From Epiperipatus broadwayi (Eukaryota; Onychophora; Udeonychophora; Euonychophora; Peripatidae), in NCBI GenBank assembly GCA_028023455.1, contig JAQFVV010000023.1:1136501-1200500 (forward strand): a stretch of 64,000 nt of DNA. The letters run 5' to 3'. The translations under genes and the position numbers were made by a program. This document shows, piece by piece, positions 1-11,269 of this stretch; positions within the stretch are counted from its first letter, which is position 1, and every line of letters starts with the position of its first letter. The notes beneath the pieces were generated by a model, which saw nothing but the letters and a program-made list of their open reading frames with translations, did not search any database and was not told where the DNA came from.

Positions 1-1053
1 AATGGCATGGATGTTTCCATTGATGTAAAATGCCTCCTTTATTTTTCTTTTGTGATCATTTGATTCTGAGCACAATATTATGGGATTGGCGGGTGTAAAG
101 TTGTGTCCAGATTGTTTAGCATGTTCCAAGAATACAGAGAACGTGTTGCTGTTTTTCTGAGCTCTGTTAAATGTGTAAATATGTTGACCCAGTCTAGTAT
201 TGATTGTAGCTTTCATTTCACCATAATATATAGCATGGCATCCAGCCTGAGGGCAGGCAATAGAGTACACCACGTATGGGGTGAATGATCGATCAATGTG
301 GTCTTTAGAGTTGTTAAGCAATCTATTAGAATTAGGTGGAGTTCTAACTGCTATGTTAAATTTATCGTTTAATGCTTTCATTAGTTTGTTAGATATTTTA
401 GGAATGTAGGGGATTGTTATTCTAGGTAGATTGGTGCGAGGTACATTATTGTTTATTGTATTATTAAATTTTATGATTTTATTTTTAATAGCTTTGAATT
501 TGAACCCTGCTGCTAATAGATCTTTAATATAGTTGTTTATGTTTTCTTTCCTGTCTGCTTCATATTTACATAAATAAAAGTTTCTAAACAAAAATGCATT
601 AAGGCCAGCAAATTTATGCGATGCAGATGAGTTAGAGTTAGGGTGGATTCAGCTGCGAATTTCAAATGGTTTAACAATCATTTTGTAATCTATTAAGTGG
701 CGATTTCTCGATAAAGAGAGGTTGAGATATTTAAGTTTTTTATTATTTTCATATGTGATGGTGAATGAAAGTTTGGTTAAGTTTTGTAAATCATGTAGTA
801 TATTTAAAGTATTATCTTTAGAGGTTATGATAAAGATATCGTCTACATAATGAATATATGTAAAGTCTTGGTTGATATTGTGATATTTTGGAAGGATCGA
901 TAGCTCGTATTTATTTAAATATATGCTAGATAAAACACCATTGATAGGAAGGCCCATGGGCCATCCATCTTGCATTGTGTACCACTTGTTTTCAAAGAGT
1001 GTAAATATATGTGAATCAAGCCATGACAGGAAAAATGTAACTTCTGTTGTAAC
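1..1053 (-). pseudogene. Penelope-like element: RT palm end plus GIY-YIG endonuclease
   Basis: Reading the minus strand down from 1053 gives one frame to the window edge with a single in-frame TGA at 649-651. The first part holds the RT motif before the catalytic turn (GWPMGLPINGVLSSIYLNKY) and the catalytic box YVDDIFII. After the stop comes a linker, then a GIY-YIG nuclease: VVYSIAC at the GIY position, C-x4-C, AIYYGEM at the YIG position, an Arg in NTRLGQH, and the later KIKEAFYINGN with its acidic residue. This domain order, RT then GIY-YIG, defines endonuclease-bearing Penelope-like retroelements, which nick DNA and prime reverse transcription there. The frame opens right after a splice-acceptor-like sequence (see 1054-1066). 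The RT fingers and motif A are not visible upstream, and the C-terminus lies outside the window. The lone TGA could be a decayed CGA. Confidence in the family is high; whether the copy was recently active is unknown. Confidence 0.93.
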
Positions 1054-1066
1054 CTATAAATAAATT
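1054..1066 (-). other. 3' splice-acceptor-like sequence at the PLE exon edge
   Basis: On the minus strand the PLE frame is preceded by a T/A-rich tract ending TTTATTTATAG. The coding match starts immediately after the AG with VTTEVTFFLSWLD, the usual segment before the motif with GLPMG. The frame is closed by TAG exactly at this point. PLEs are known to keep introns. I could not find the matching donor or the upstream RT exon, so this is an inference from the junction alone. Confidence 0.45.
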
Positions 1067-2832
1067 ATAATTCTAATGTTAGTATATTTTCTTATAATAA
1101 TAAATAACTAATAAAAAAAATTTAAAGTTATGTATTCTTCATTTCATAAAATCCTTCTATAAAAGTTCTGTTAAAAAATTGTGGGCTATTGTCTAAAGCT
1201 TTTTTCTTTCAAACTCTTCTCCTGGCATATAAAATCACAATAAAAAAAAATGTTGACTTATAATCTGCAGAAATCTTGAAAAATAATATCCATCCTGTTT
1301 TAAAAGATATTTAAGATAGTCCATTTCTGTAAATCTTTTCAGGAAAACACTTATTTATTCAAGTCTTTCAAAAATCCATTTTTTAAAAAGGTAAGTTATT
1401 TTCTCCCACGTACGTAGACTCCAAGTCATTCAGGAACAGATGCATCACTTGCAGTCAGATATATTAACATGTAATCCTAAAATAAAATAGACATCTTTCC
1501 ATCTCCAACTCATATTTCCATAAAGCACATATAAAGTAAACAGATGAATCCAAGTTTTAAATAATAAAAAAGTTATTTGTTTCAGATATAATATTTTTCT
1601 TTTTATTATTTATTGTCCTCTTCTTTGCAATTAAATTATAGCGAGTAAAGCATAGCAGGTTTTTTTTATATTTAAATATTTACTTTTTTTAACATAGCTT
1701 TTGTTAACATTTATATTCTTTATAGTAGTTATTTTTTTTAATACCTTTTTTTCCAAAAGTACAAGTATAAACTGCTTCAAAGATAAATATTTCTTTTTTT
1801 TATTATATTATAATCCTTCTAAATAATGTTAATATTATATATAGAGAGAGCAATATATTTTATAGTTTCATCTTGAATGTTTTTATAAAGTTCAGAGGTA
1901 AATTACATTTTAGTCTTCTCCAATAATTTTTCTTTAAATAATATTCTTTAAAAGTTTTTAGCTTTATAAACACAGTCATATTTACTATATGTATCATACC
2001 TCTGGATAATATTTGTTTGCAATTTTGAAATGCTCTGCAAAAATAAATAATTTTTTATGTGGCACTGGAAAAACCGTACTCCTATAAATTTTTCAGTCCT
2101 TCATTACTAATCTTCACACATATAATAAGTCCATAGGTTCCAGTTCCATGGTTTACTGATGAATTTTAATTAAGATTTAGAATAATTGACTGGCAGGAAA
2201 TATATTAAATTTATTCACACATTTTTGGTTGAAGTAAATACTAGTTGTTAATCCTTTCAACTTTTTTTAAAAAATAAAATCATATTAAAATTTAAATAAT
2301 TGACTGTTAGCTTAAATATAACCTGATACTATTTAACACAACAATTTTTAAAACAATAATCTTTAAACAATAATTACATAGTATTTATACCTGTTCCTTT
2401 AAACAAATTTGATTGGCTTACAAATCATCAGACTACAGACTAATTTATATATTTCCCAATTATGTACTTTTAAAAATTGGAAATAAAAATTAACTTTCTC
2501 TAAAATCTTGCAAGCACCACACACATATTATCAGTCATGTGATCTACTTTCATACATATGTTGCAATGTTTTAAAATTTACTGTGTGCAATAAACTAAAT
2601 AAATATTTAATTACAAAATAATACACATTAGAAAATATTAAATGCAATAATAAAAATTTAGAATAATAAATGTTGATATTTTTATAACAATACTTAAAAA
2701 TTAAAACATTTGATATACCATAGGAATCAAAACTTCAATAAATAATTATTATACAATTTAAATATAATTTTAGAAGATACATTTAATAACATATTCAAAT
2801 TTATTAAAAATTATATTAAAAATTAGTGTTTT
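1054..2832. other. AT-rich stretch without recognisable genes
   Basis: Very AT-rich sequence with homopolymer runs and no frame I can support on either strand. If the junction at 1053/1054 is a true acceptor, part of this may be PLE intron, but no catalytic RT motif A was found here. Confidence 0.5.
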
Positions 2833-2836
2833 ATAA
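2833..2836. repeat. Target-site duplication, left copy (ATAA)
   Basis: ATAA lies directly before the TG of the left LTR and is repeated directly after the CA of the right LTR (11266-11269). A 4-bp duplication fits Ty3/Gypsy-type integration. Confidence 0.7.
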
Positions 2837-3456
2837 TGAAGCAATGGATCTGGAAGTCTGATCCATGCTTCACAGTCTTCTATAAACTTACCAATATTGT
2901 AAACCTGGGTTAAGTTTATATCCAAGTATCAACAGGATTCTGTATTAAATATAAAATTAACATGTTTTATTTTGTACATTTAATGCTTATTAAATTTAGT
3001 TATTTACTTTAAAATATTTCTTATAAAATAAAATTCTGTTTAAGATTAAATTGCTATTAAAATTTCCTTTTTAAAAAGTTATTAATCAAACATATATATG
3101 GAAGCGTATATATATGATTAAATGCAAAATTCTGTTGAACTAAAATGTTATTTTATTAAAAGAAATAATAAGATATTTTTCTTTTAATTTTTGTTAAAAT
3201 ATGGCGTGTGATTTTATTTTAAGATAAGTCTGCTAGCATTTCTAAAGGAATAGCATTTGTTCAATTAGTTAGTCCATTCAAGGCAAATTAAAGATGGCCT
3301 TTTTAATTAAATAAAATTCAAAGTTAAATGCAGAAATCGATAATAAGAAATGAAAGTTTATTTTTAGCAAAAAGTTACTTCAAAACAAAGGAGCACAGGG
3401 GGCTTATCAAGATCTAAAATCATACGCGAAACAATAGAAGAGTATCTCCAGAAAAG

Positions 3457-3465
3457 TATAAAAGG
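3457..3465 (+). promoter_or_regulatory. TATA box of the 5' LTR
   Basis: TATAAAAGG in the context AAAAGTATAAAAGGTGGGG, a canonical core promoter in the sense orientation of the gag. It is conserved in the other LTR at 9637-9645. The start site would fall near 3485-3495. Confidence 0.7.
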
Positions 3466-3494
3466 TGGGGAGAACAAAAGACTTGATTCTTCTT

Positions 3495-3665
3495 AAGATT
3501 TTGCTTGTAAAAAAATCTGTCAGATTTTGTTCCTGAATTATTCAGATTTTGCATTTAAAATGATTGAGACCTTTGGCTTTTAAGACTGATTATTCAGATT
3601 TTGCTTTTAAAATCATTCAGATTTTGTTCCTGAAATTATTATTCAGATTTTGCTTTTAAAATCGG
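3495..3665 (+). repeat. Short direct repeats inside the LTR
   Basis: The motif CAGATTTTGCTTTTAAAAT and shorter variants (CAGATTTTGTTCCTGA, CAGATTTTGCATTTAAAAT) recur about six times just after the presumed start site. The partner LTR carries the same array at about 9675-9845. Confidence 0.7.
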
Positions 3666-6189
3666 TCTTATGCTTATTCAAGCAGATCCTTGCTTTAATA
3701 ATTCGGTATTTTGTGCTTTAAGTGATCCTCCTAGGTTGCTCTGAAAACAAATGTGGAAAACAACAGAGTCCTAGTTTTGCGGAAAATTCCTGTTCAGAGT
3801 TCCAACATGCGACATGTTAAAAGTTCTATTAATTTGATAGACGTGACCATGATCGGCGGCTAGGCACAACAGCTTTGCCTGCCATCGGGGTCCTAATCCA
3901 TCAATTGCCGTAACATGTCCAATCAATAGTAAACCCAAACTGTGAGCCATGTGTGTGCCCTTGGTGTAAAATGCTGCATATTTTAAATCCTTTTGTCTGG
4001 ACAAATCCCAACAACGAATCAAGCCATGGACATCGAGGGAATTGGGTCAAAGGAACAAGGACTGGTAACTGTATATATCTCCTCATAACTATTACTTTAC
4101 CTTTTTATAAATACCTTTTGTTAATTGTTTCTTTAATTTATATTTATAATGTAACTGTTTTTCTCTTATTAGATTAATATTAGATTTATATTTATCTTTC
4201 ATTTGATCATCTATTTTATACTTAAATTTTTCCCCTTCGCTATTCCTCATTTTAGTGTGTTATATAAATGCTTTCTTGTTTCATTGTGGTGTAAATTATT
4301 TTTCATTTAAAAATATTTCCAATTTGAAATAATATCTGTAATTTAAATACTAGTTAAGTTTCCTTTTGTTTGCCAACTTGATCTCCTCGATAACGCTTAC
4401 TTTGTTCGCTTTTAGTCCCATAGTTTAATATTAATATTTATAGATGTCTTTAAATATTTTAAAATTGTTTATAAAGCATAAAGCAACTAGAGAATGCTTT
4501 GTGAAAGAGTTATTTTAATTTTGCTTTATCGAGGGGACACGAGTTAATAATTTTATTTAAATTGGGAAAGTAATACTTAGACCGCAAAATATTACGTAAT
4601 TGCCATCCGCCTTATTGTAAAATTATTTATCATTAATCAATCGGGGAATAGCAGAGATAGTTAAAACATTTCTAATATTTTAAAATTACGTTTATTAAAA
4701 TATATTATTTAAACTAAAAAGCTTAAGTCTTCTAATGTTATTTCAACCTTTTATTAGCTTAACCTTTTATATTACTTGTCCAATGATCCAAGCATGCACT
4801 AACACTGAACTCATGTTACATAATGTGCATATTTGACTTAGTTCCGTAAGTATTCTAGTCCATTGTCTCTCCCTGATGCTAAGCTGTGGGCCAGGGTTAT
4901 AAAATAATTTATGCATGTCTTAGATATATTGTTGGTTCATGTTTAGACTCGAAAATAGATGAATAGGGCAGAGGCTTTAATATTCTTGATTTTTATATCT
5001 CACATATGAGTGGCCTTGAGGTACTTTTGCCTAGTATTTGAACTGGGTTAAATCAATATACATTTTCTGACTGGCACAGTAGATTTTTTTTCCCAGGTTT
5101 GTACGCCCATCCGTGTTGCTATTCGATATTTGTTAAATATATATATGTTTTTTTTCTTTCTTTTGAATAACACTAAATAATGTATATATATGTAAAAAAA
5201 TTTCCCCGAGTTTGTCGCCATGGGACGAATTTCATTGTTTTTTAAAAAATTAGTACCCTGAGAAGTTTGTTTTAGTCAAATATATTTATATAAAAAATAT
5301 GAATGAGATAAAAAAAAATTTTCCGAGTTTGTCTCCTAATGTGAGCCAAATTTCATTTTTTAGATTAAAAAGTTAAATGTGTCATAATGTAAAAATTTTT
5401 TTCTGAATTTTGTATCTATAGAAATGAATGTTTTATTTCTAAAAAAAAGTTAACACTCCGTTAATTTGTTTTTTTATGACTATATAATGAGAAGAAATAT
5501 GTGAGAGTTAAAGCAATTTTTTTTACCTAATTAGTAGATCTTGAGATGGCCAATTGCCATATTTTTTTCAGTATAAAGTATATAGCTTCTATGTGGGCGG
5601 AAGTGTCAAATAAATACCCATCCACTCTTAAAATAGCTCTATTACTTTACTTTTATTTTAATATTGCTTAAACATGAGCAAATTTGGTATAATAATTTTT
5701 TGCAATATAGTGTACATACAGCAGTGTTAATAATAGTAAAAAGTACAAATTGATAATAGAATTTTTTTCCATTGGTATAAATTTTTGTTTAGATCTAATA
5801 GTTGATACCAAATTTTTTTTCCATTACTAAATTTTTTTTGGTAGATCTAAAGTTTGATAAGTTCAAATTGACATGTGTCATAGAGCGATGCTAGCAGATA
5901 TTTTTTCACTTTCTCTGCGTTTCGTTTTTATATATAATGAATAATTATAATCATGCAAAAAAAAATTTTCACTTTTAATTTTGCAATTACATTTCCTCAC
6001 AAATAATATCTAAGTATAAGTTTTTAAAAAAATATCAAACTTAATTTTCAACTTGATAAATAGTAAATGTGTTAATATTCGTTTTTAATAGAAACCTATA
6101 TAAAATATGATTTTGTATAACATATATGTCAGCCAACTTTAGTTAAGATTTTTTTCTCAGTTCGGATTATGTTATTGGAATCATTTATT

Positions 6190-6320
6190 GAGTAACCATT
6201 AGGTGAAGACCCTTTTAGTAACCATTTTGGTGAAGACCCTTTTAGTAACCGTTTGGTGAAGACCTTTTAGTAACCGTTTTGGTGAAGACCTTTTTAGTAA
6301 CTGTTAGGTGAAGACCTTTT
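6190..6320 (+). repeat. Minisatellite, 5 units of about 27 bp
   Basis: Units follow the pattern AGTAACCRTTTTGGTGAAGA then CCTTTT, with small length and base changes (CATTAGG, CATTTTGG, CGTTTGG, CGTTTTGG, TGTTAGG). All are in the same orientation inside the LTR element. Confidence 0.9.
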
Positions 6321-6701
6321 ACATTTAGAGTTATGGATTGTTGAGTAGCCTGAAAGAATAGGTCTACATTTGCAATCGTTGTTTTCTCATTATATTTGCG
6401 ACCAGCATTTACTAACCTGAAATAATAGGAGTATGCAGTCTGCAATATAACGACCTTTCATAATAAAATCATGTACATGATGATAAAAGAAATATTTATA
6501 TAGGTATATCTGTTTGTATATTGATATGTTGTCATATGTATGCTTATTCAGTGATGTATATATTCATATATATGGGTGTATATGGTAGACATTCGTTTAT
6601 AGATCGGTAAAACCCGTTTTTATGTAAATGTTTTTAAACAGTTTTTGATTTCCATACGTTATCTTTAAAATTGCTTGATAATTGTATAACTTATTTCGGG
6701 T

Positions 6702-6880
6702 TGTGACCAAAATGGTATTTGGATTCGATCCCAGGTTCATAATTCGGAGTACCGCTTATCATGGAATTTTATTTTAATTTTTTGATTTTTTGTTTTGTTA
6801 ATCGTACTTTGGTTGTCTTAAATTTATATTTTTTTTGTCATGACCAAAATGGTAGCATGGTTTCGAATCCAGGTCATACA
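6702..6880 (+). repeat. Two tRNA-half-like repeats
   Basis: TGACCAAAATGGTA is followed by a T-arm-like segment twice: at 6703-6740 with GGATTCGATCCCAGGTTCA, and at 6840-6877 with GGTTTCGAATCCAGGTCA. In the second copy TGACC can pair with GGTCA around the B-box-like GGTTTCGAATCC. They look like truncated tRNA-derived pieces, but neither is a complete tRNA. Confidence 0.4.
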
Positions 6881-7876
6881 TATTACCTTACTTAGTGTTA
6901 TACGTCCTAAGATAAAATTTTAAAATCATGTAAAACATAGCATTTACTTATACGTGCAGATATTTTTTCGTTTAGCAGAATCAATATGAGGAAGGGAATT
7001 TTTTTGAAAAATAAGTGAAACTTAAAATAAATTTAATTACTTTAAACTTTATAAACCTTTATCAATGTGTGCTTGGATCATTATCCATTAAAATGTATAT
7101 TTGATATGGCCATTACCTTGTTGACTGGTGCCCTCCTATCAAATAAATTTGTCAGCAAGTGTAATCACTCATATCGGATTACAAATAAACCAAACCATAA
7201 GTATAGTAGATGATCAAAATAACAATGTATGCTTAGTGAGCCAAAATAATTTAAACATGACATATGTATATTTTGCTCACATATTCCCTTTTGATATATA
7301 AAAAGTTGTTGTATTAATGTAAATGCATTTTTTAGTTGTTTCAGGTGTCAGAGAAAGCTGGGTCAAGCTGTAAGTTGTATTATTTGGGATTATATTGTGA
7401 CAAGAACACAGCAGTAAATAAATTAATTACTGCGACATTAATAATGAAGTATAAAAAATAATAATATAGAAGTAAATTGAGGAGATTTATATATATGTAG
7501 AATAAATATAAAACAGACACAAACAGGGCAAGATTTTTTTTTCATGTATAAACTGACACATTTGGGCATTTGTTTAAATATAGGACCTTGAGAGGTAGAC
7601 AAAGTTGTGATTTATAAATACATTAAAAAAGTAAAAGAGTTAGTGATATAAAATAAAAATCATAATATTGATTTACTTCACAAAATAAATAAAATTTTGT
7701 TTTTAGTTTAAGCTATAGTGAATATACAAAAGCATAGATTAGCTAAGTACTTGATTGTTTTTTTTTTTTTGTGGTCTCTAGGTTAGTAGAGATAGAAGTA
7801 ATTTTCATAAAAAAAGATGAAAATAAGTAATAAATAAGATGTTGTTGTCGAAGAACAAAATAGCCAGTATTAGAAA

Positions 7877-8525
7877 ATGGATGAACAGAATAGAGATGAA
7901 GACTATGACAGTGAGGAGGTAGTATTCAACCTTCTTGAGATCTCAACATGTAGGCATAGTGACCAAGAATTGAGAGAGGAAAGAAAAATGATGATGACCA
8001 TGCTCCAAGAATTCATGATAAATACATCAGAAAGGTTAAACCATTTAGAGAAAAATGTGGAATGCCATCAAAAACAGTATTATGACAAAAGCATCACCAG
8101 ATGATGACACTCAAGTAATGTGGCAGGATAAACATAGAACACAAGAACAAGATGATACTAATGTGAAATCCTTGATTGATGATGAAACAGGCAAAGACAC
8201 TTACCACTCGGACTTGTCTATACAACATGAAATGCAAGGAAGAGAAGAAAATTGGCAAATGAAGGAGGATAGAGAGAAGACAAAGAATCTTCAGACTTTG
8301 AACCCAATCCAAATGCAACAAGGCAGTCAAATCTTCACTCCAATAATAATGAATCCTATAACATCTCCTAAGGCAAAGTTTAAAATGTTTTACAGGGGAA
8401 CTGGATGGGAACCCTAGACACCACCTAGATAGCTTCAGGGATTTGTTCAAATTTCACATTATGACTGAGCAAGAAAAGATGGCTTGTGAACAATTAAGTC
8501 GTATGGCTCAGCATCACAAGAAGAG
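7877..8525 (+). pseudogene. Decayed gag of the LTR element
   Basis: An ATG at 7877 opens an acidic, charged frame (MDEQNRDEDYDSEEV). It shifts frame near 8060-8100 and again near 8390. The last part reads FTGELDGNPRHHLDSFRDLF followed by TEQEKMACEQLSRMA, the pattern of the Ty3/Gypsy capsid N-terminal region (F-x-G-x4-NP-x3-L-x2-F). No zinc knuckle follows. Instead the sequence passes within about 20 codons into integrase tail sequence, which marks the internal deletion join near 8505-8530. Gag would normally form the particle core; this copy has at least two frameshifts and a TGA and cannot make a normal Gag. Family assignment is by motif only. Confidence 0.72.
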
Positions 8526-8771
8526 AAAATGAAACTGGAAATATCAATTCAGGCAAGGGAATCAAGTATGGCTGAGAGACCCTAGGCCAAGGAATACAGT
8601 GTGGAGAGAAGTTAAAAAGTTTTTCCAACATATAAAGGACTATATGCATTGAAAAAGGAATGCAGAGGAAATGTTTTTCATTTGGAAGATAATCATGGCA
8701 TAAAAACAATGTATAATTTTAGAATCCTAAAACCTTGTATATCACCTGACCCTGGAAAATACAGAAATTAA
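8526..8771 (+). pseudogene. Integrase C-terminal tail fused to gag by deletion
   Basis: Directly after the gag remnant the frame reads YQFRQGNQVWLRDPRPRNTV, the GDxVWLRDPRP signature of the integrase C-terminal domain. A frameshift near 8630 follows, then KGLYALKKECRGNVFHLEDN and FRILKPCISPDPGKYRN ending in TAA at 8769-8771. This is the final part of pol in Ty3/Gypsy elements, where it helps bind DNA or chromatin during integration. The zinc-binding and catalytic core domains are absent, which proves the internal deletion. The coding strand matches gag and the LTR promoters. Confidence 0.8.
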
Positions 8772-9012
8772 AAAAATAATATAACTTCGTTAGATTAGGA
8801 ACAATATGGGACCCGACTTAGGTATATGACATCGAATTATGGATAAACAACAGAAAGTACAGAAAATAAGACTGTTAGTTAGTTTAAATACAGTGTGCAA
8901 ATATTACAGCAAATTAAAGAGTTAGGCTTGAACTCACCTGGCACAATTTTTATCTCTGACCTGAAGCAACTGCATTTTTTTAACATTTTTTTTCTCACTA
9001 ACTATTGGGAAA

Positions 9013-11265
9013 TGAAGCAATGGATACGGAAGTCCGATCCATGCTTCACAGTCTTCTATAAACTTACCAATATTGTAAACCTGGGTTAAGTTTATATCCA
9101 AGTATCAACAGGATTTTGCATTAAATATAAAATTAACGTGTTTCATTTTGTACATTTAATGCTTATTAAATTTAGTTATTTACTTTAAAATATTTCTTTT
9201 AAAATAAAATTCTGTTTAAGATTAAATTGTTATTAAAATTTCCTTTTTAAAAAGTTATTAATCAAACATATATACGGAAGTGTATATATATATATGATTA
9301 AATGCAAAATTCTCTTGAACTAAAATGTTATTTTATTAAAAGAAATAATAAGATATTTTTCTTTTAATTTTTGTTAAAATATGGTGTGTGATTTTATTTT
9401 AAGATAAGCCTGCTAGTATTTCTAAAGGAATAGCATTTGTTCAATTAGTTAGTCCATTCAAGGCAAATTAAAGATGGCTTTTTTAATTAAATAAAATTCA
9501 AAGTTAAATGCAGAAATCGATAATAAGAAATGAAAGTTTATTTTTAGCAAAAAGTTACTTCGAAACAAAGGAGCGTAGGGGACTTATCAAGATCTAAAAT
9601 CATACACAAAACAATAGAAGAGTATCTCCAGAAAGGTATAAAAGGTGGGGAGAACAAAAGACTTGATTCTTCTTAAGATTTTGCTTGTAAAAAAATCTGT
9701 CAGATTTTGTTCCTGAATTATTCAGATTTTGCATTTAAAATGATTGAGACCTTTGGCTTTTAAGACTGATTATTCAGATTTTGCTTTTAAAATCATTCAG
9801 ATTTTGTTCCTGAAATTATTATTCAGATTTTGCTTTTAAAATCGGTCTTATGCTTATTCAAGCAGATCCTTGCTTTAATAATTCGGTATTTTGTGCTTTA
9901 AGTGATCCTCTTAGGTTGCTCTGAAAACAAATGCAGAAAACAACAGAGTCCTAGTTTTCTGGAAAATTCCTGTTCGGAGTTCTAACATGCGACATGTTAA
10001 AAGTTCTATTAATTTGATGGACGTGACTATGGTTGGCGGCTAGGCATAACAGCTTTGCCTGCCATCAGGGTTCTAATCCATCAAATGCCGTAACATGTCC
10101 AATCAATAGTAAACCCGAACTGTGAGCCGTGGGTGTGCCCTTGGTGTAAAATGCTGCATATTTCAAATCCTTTTGTCTGGACAAATCCCAACGACAAATT
10201 AAGCCACGGACATCGAGGGAATTGGATCAAAGGAACAAGGACTGGTAACTGTATATATATCCTCATGAAGTATTACTTTACCTTTTTATAAATACCTTTC
10301 GTTAATTGTTGCTTTAATTTATATTTATAATGTAACTGTTTTTCTCTCATTAGATTAATATTAGATTTATATTTATCTGTCGTTTGATCATCTATTTTAT
10401 ACTTAAATTTTTCCCTTCGCTATTCCTCATTTTAGTGTGTTATATAAATGCTTTCTTGTTTCATTGCGGTGTAAATTATTTTTCATTTAAAAATATTTCC
10501 AATTTGAAATAATATCTGTAAATTAAATACTAGTTAAGTTTCCTTTTGTTTGCCAACTTGATCTCCTCGATAACACTTACTTTGTTCACTTTTAGTCCCA
10601 TAGCTTTAATATTGTTATTTATAGATGTCTTTAAATACTTTAAAATTGTTTCTAAAGCACAAAGCAACTAGAGAATGCTTTGTGAAAGAGTTATTTTAAT
10701 TTTGTGTTATCGAGGGGACACGAGTTAATAATTTTATTTAAATTGGGAAAGTAATACTTAGACTGCAAAATATTACATAATTGCCATCCGCCTTATTGTA
10801 AAATTATTTATCATTAATCAATCGCAGAATAGCGGAGATAGTTAAAACATTCCTAATATTTTAAAATTACGTTCATTAAAAGATATTATTTTAAACTAAA
10901 AAGCTTAAGTCTTCTAATGTTATTTCAACCTTTTTATTAGCTTAACCTTTTATATTACTTGTCCAATGATCCAGGCATGCACTAACACTCAACTCATGTT
11001 ACATAATATGCACATTTGACTTAGTTAGTTCCGTAAATATTCTAGTTCATTGTCTCTCTCTGATTCTAAGCTGTGGGCCAGGGTTATAAAATAATTTATG
11101 TGTGTCTCGGATATGTTGTTGGTTCGTGTTTAGACTCGAAAATAGATGAATAGGGCAGAGGCCTTAGTATTCTTGATTTTTATATCTTGCATATGAGTGG
11201 CCTTGAGGTACTTTTGCCTAGTATTCCAACTGGGTTAAATCAATATACATTTTCTGACCGGCACA
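9013..11265 (+). repeat. 3' LTR (2253 bp)
   Basis: Direct partner of 2837-5078, starting TGAAGCAATGG and ending ACCGGCACA. It keeps the TATA box at 9637-9645. Unlike the left copy, the antisense frame across 10000-10200 contains a stop. Confidence 0.9.
9637..9645 (+). promoter_or_regulatory. TATA box of the 3' LTR
   Basis: TATAAAAGG in the same context as the 5' LTR copy. It could drive transcription outward into the flank at 11.3 kb. Confidence 0.6.
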
Positions 11266-11269
11266 ATAA
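11266..11269. repeat. Target-site duplication, right copy (ATAA)
   Basis: Matches 2833-2836 and abuts the CA end of the 3' LTR. Confidence 0.7.

Larger units (their letters stand above)
2837..5078 (+). repeat. 5' LTR (2242 bp)
   Basis: Starts TGAAGCAATGG and ends ACTGGCACA. It aligns along its whole length to 9013-11265. U3 runs to about 30 bases past the TATA box (3457-3465), which leaves an unusually long R-U5 of roughly 1.6 kb. A cluster of CAGATTTTG-containing short repeats lies at about 3495-3665. Many differences from the partner LTR are C/T or G/A changes at CpG. Confidence 0.9.
5079..7876 (+). other. Internal 5' non-coding part of the LTR element
   Basis: A 2.8-kb leader without a supportable reading frame lies between the 5' LTR and the gag start. 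It contains a five-unit minisatellite (6190-6320) and two copies of a tRNA-like half (6702-6880). It is long for a retrotransposon leader. Confidence 0.55.
2837..11265 (+). mobile_element. Complete LTR retrotransposon with internally deleted pol
   Basis: Two near-identical direct repeats (2837-5078 and 9013-11265) begin TGAAGC and end GGCACA, enclose 3.93 kb, and are flanked by the duplication ATAA. Each LTR carries a TATAAAAGG box. The inside holds a decayed gag (from 7877) that runs straight into the C-terminal part of an integrase (8526-8771). Protease, RT, RNase H and the integrase core are missing, so the copy cannot have been autonomous; it is a deletion derivative that must have been mobilised in trans or deleted after insertion. 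The sequence before the right LTR is only weakly purine-rich (GGGAAA), and I see no convincing primer-binding site after 5078. The gag and integrase motifs point to Ty3/Gypsy. LTR divergence of a few percent by eye indicates an insertion of moderate age. Confidence 0.9.

Noticed and set aside
3771-4022. Antisense 83-codon frame in the left LTR with WD-repeat-like text (IRCWDLSRQK, LCLAADHGHVYQI)
   Set aside because: It lies antisense inside the U5 of an LTR. The same frame in the other LTR has a stop, and no full WD-repeat pattern is present. A captured host exon is possible but unsupported.
8094-8450. 118-codon minus-strand frame overlapping the gag remnant
   Set aside because: Shadow of the plus-strand gag, which has family motifs; the antisense frame has none.
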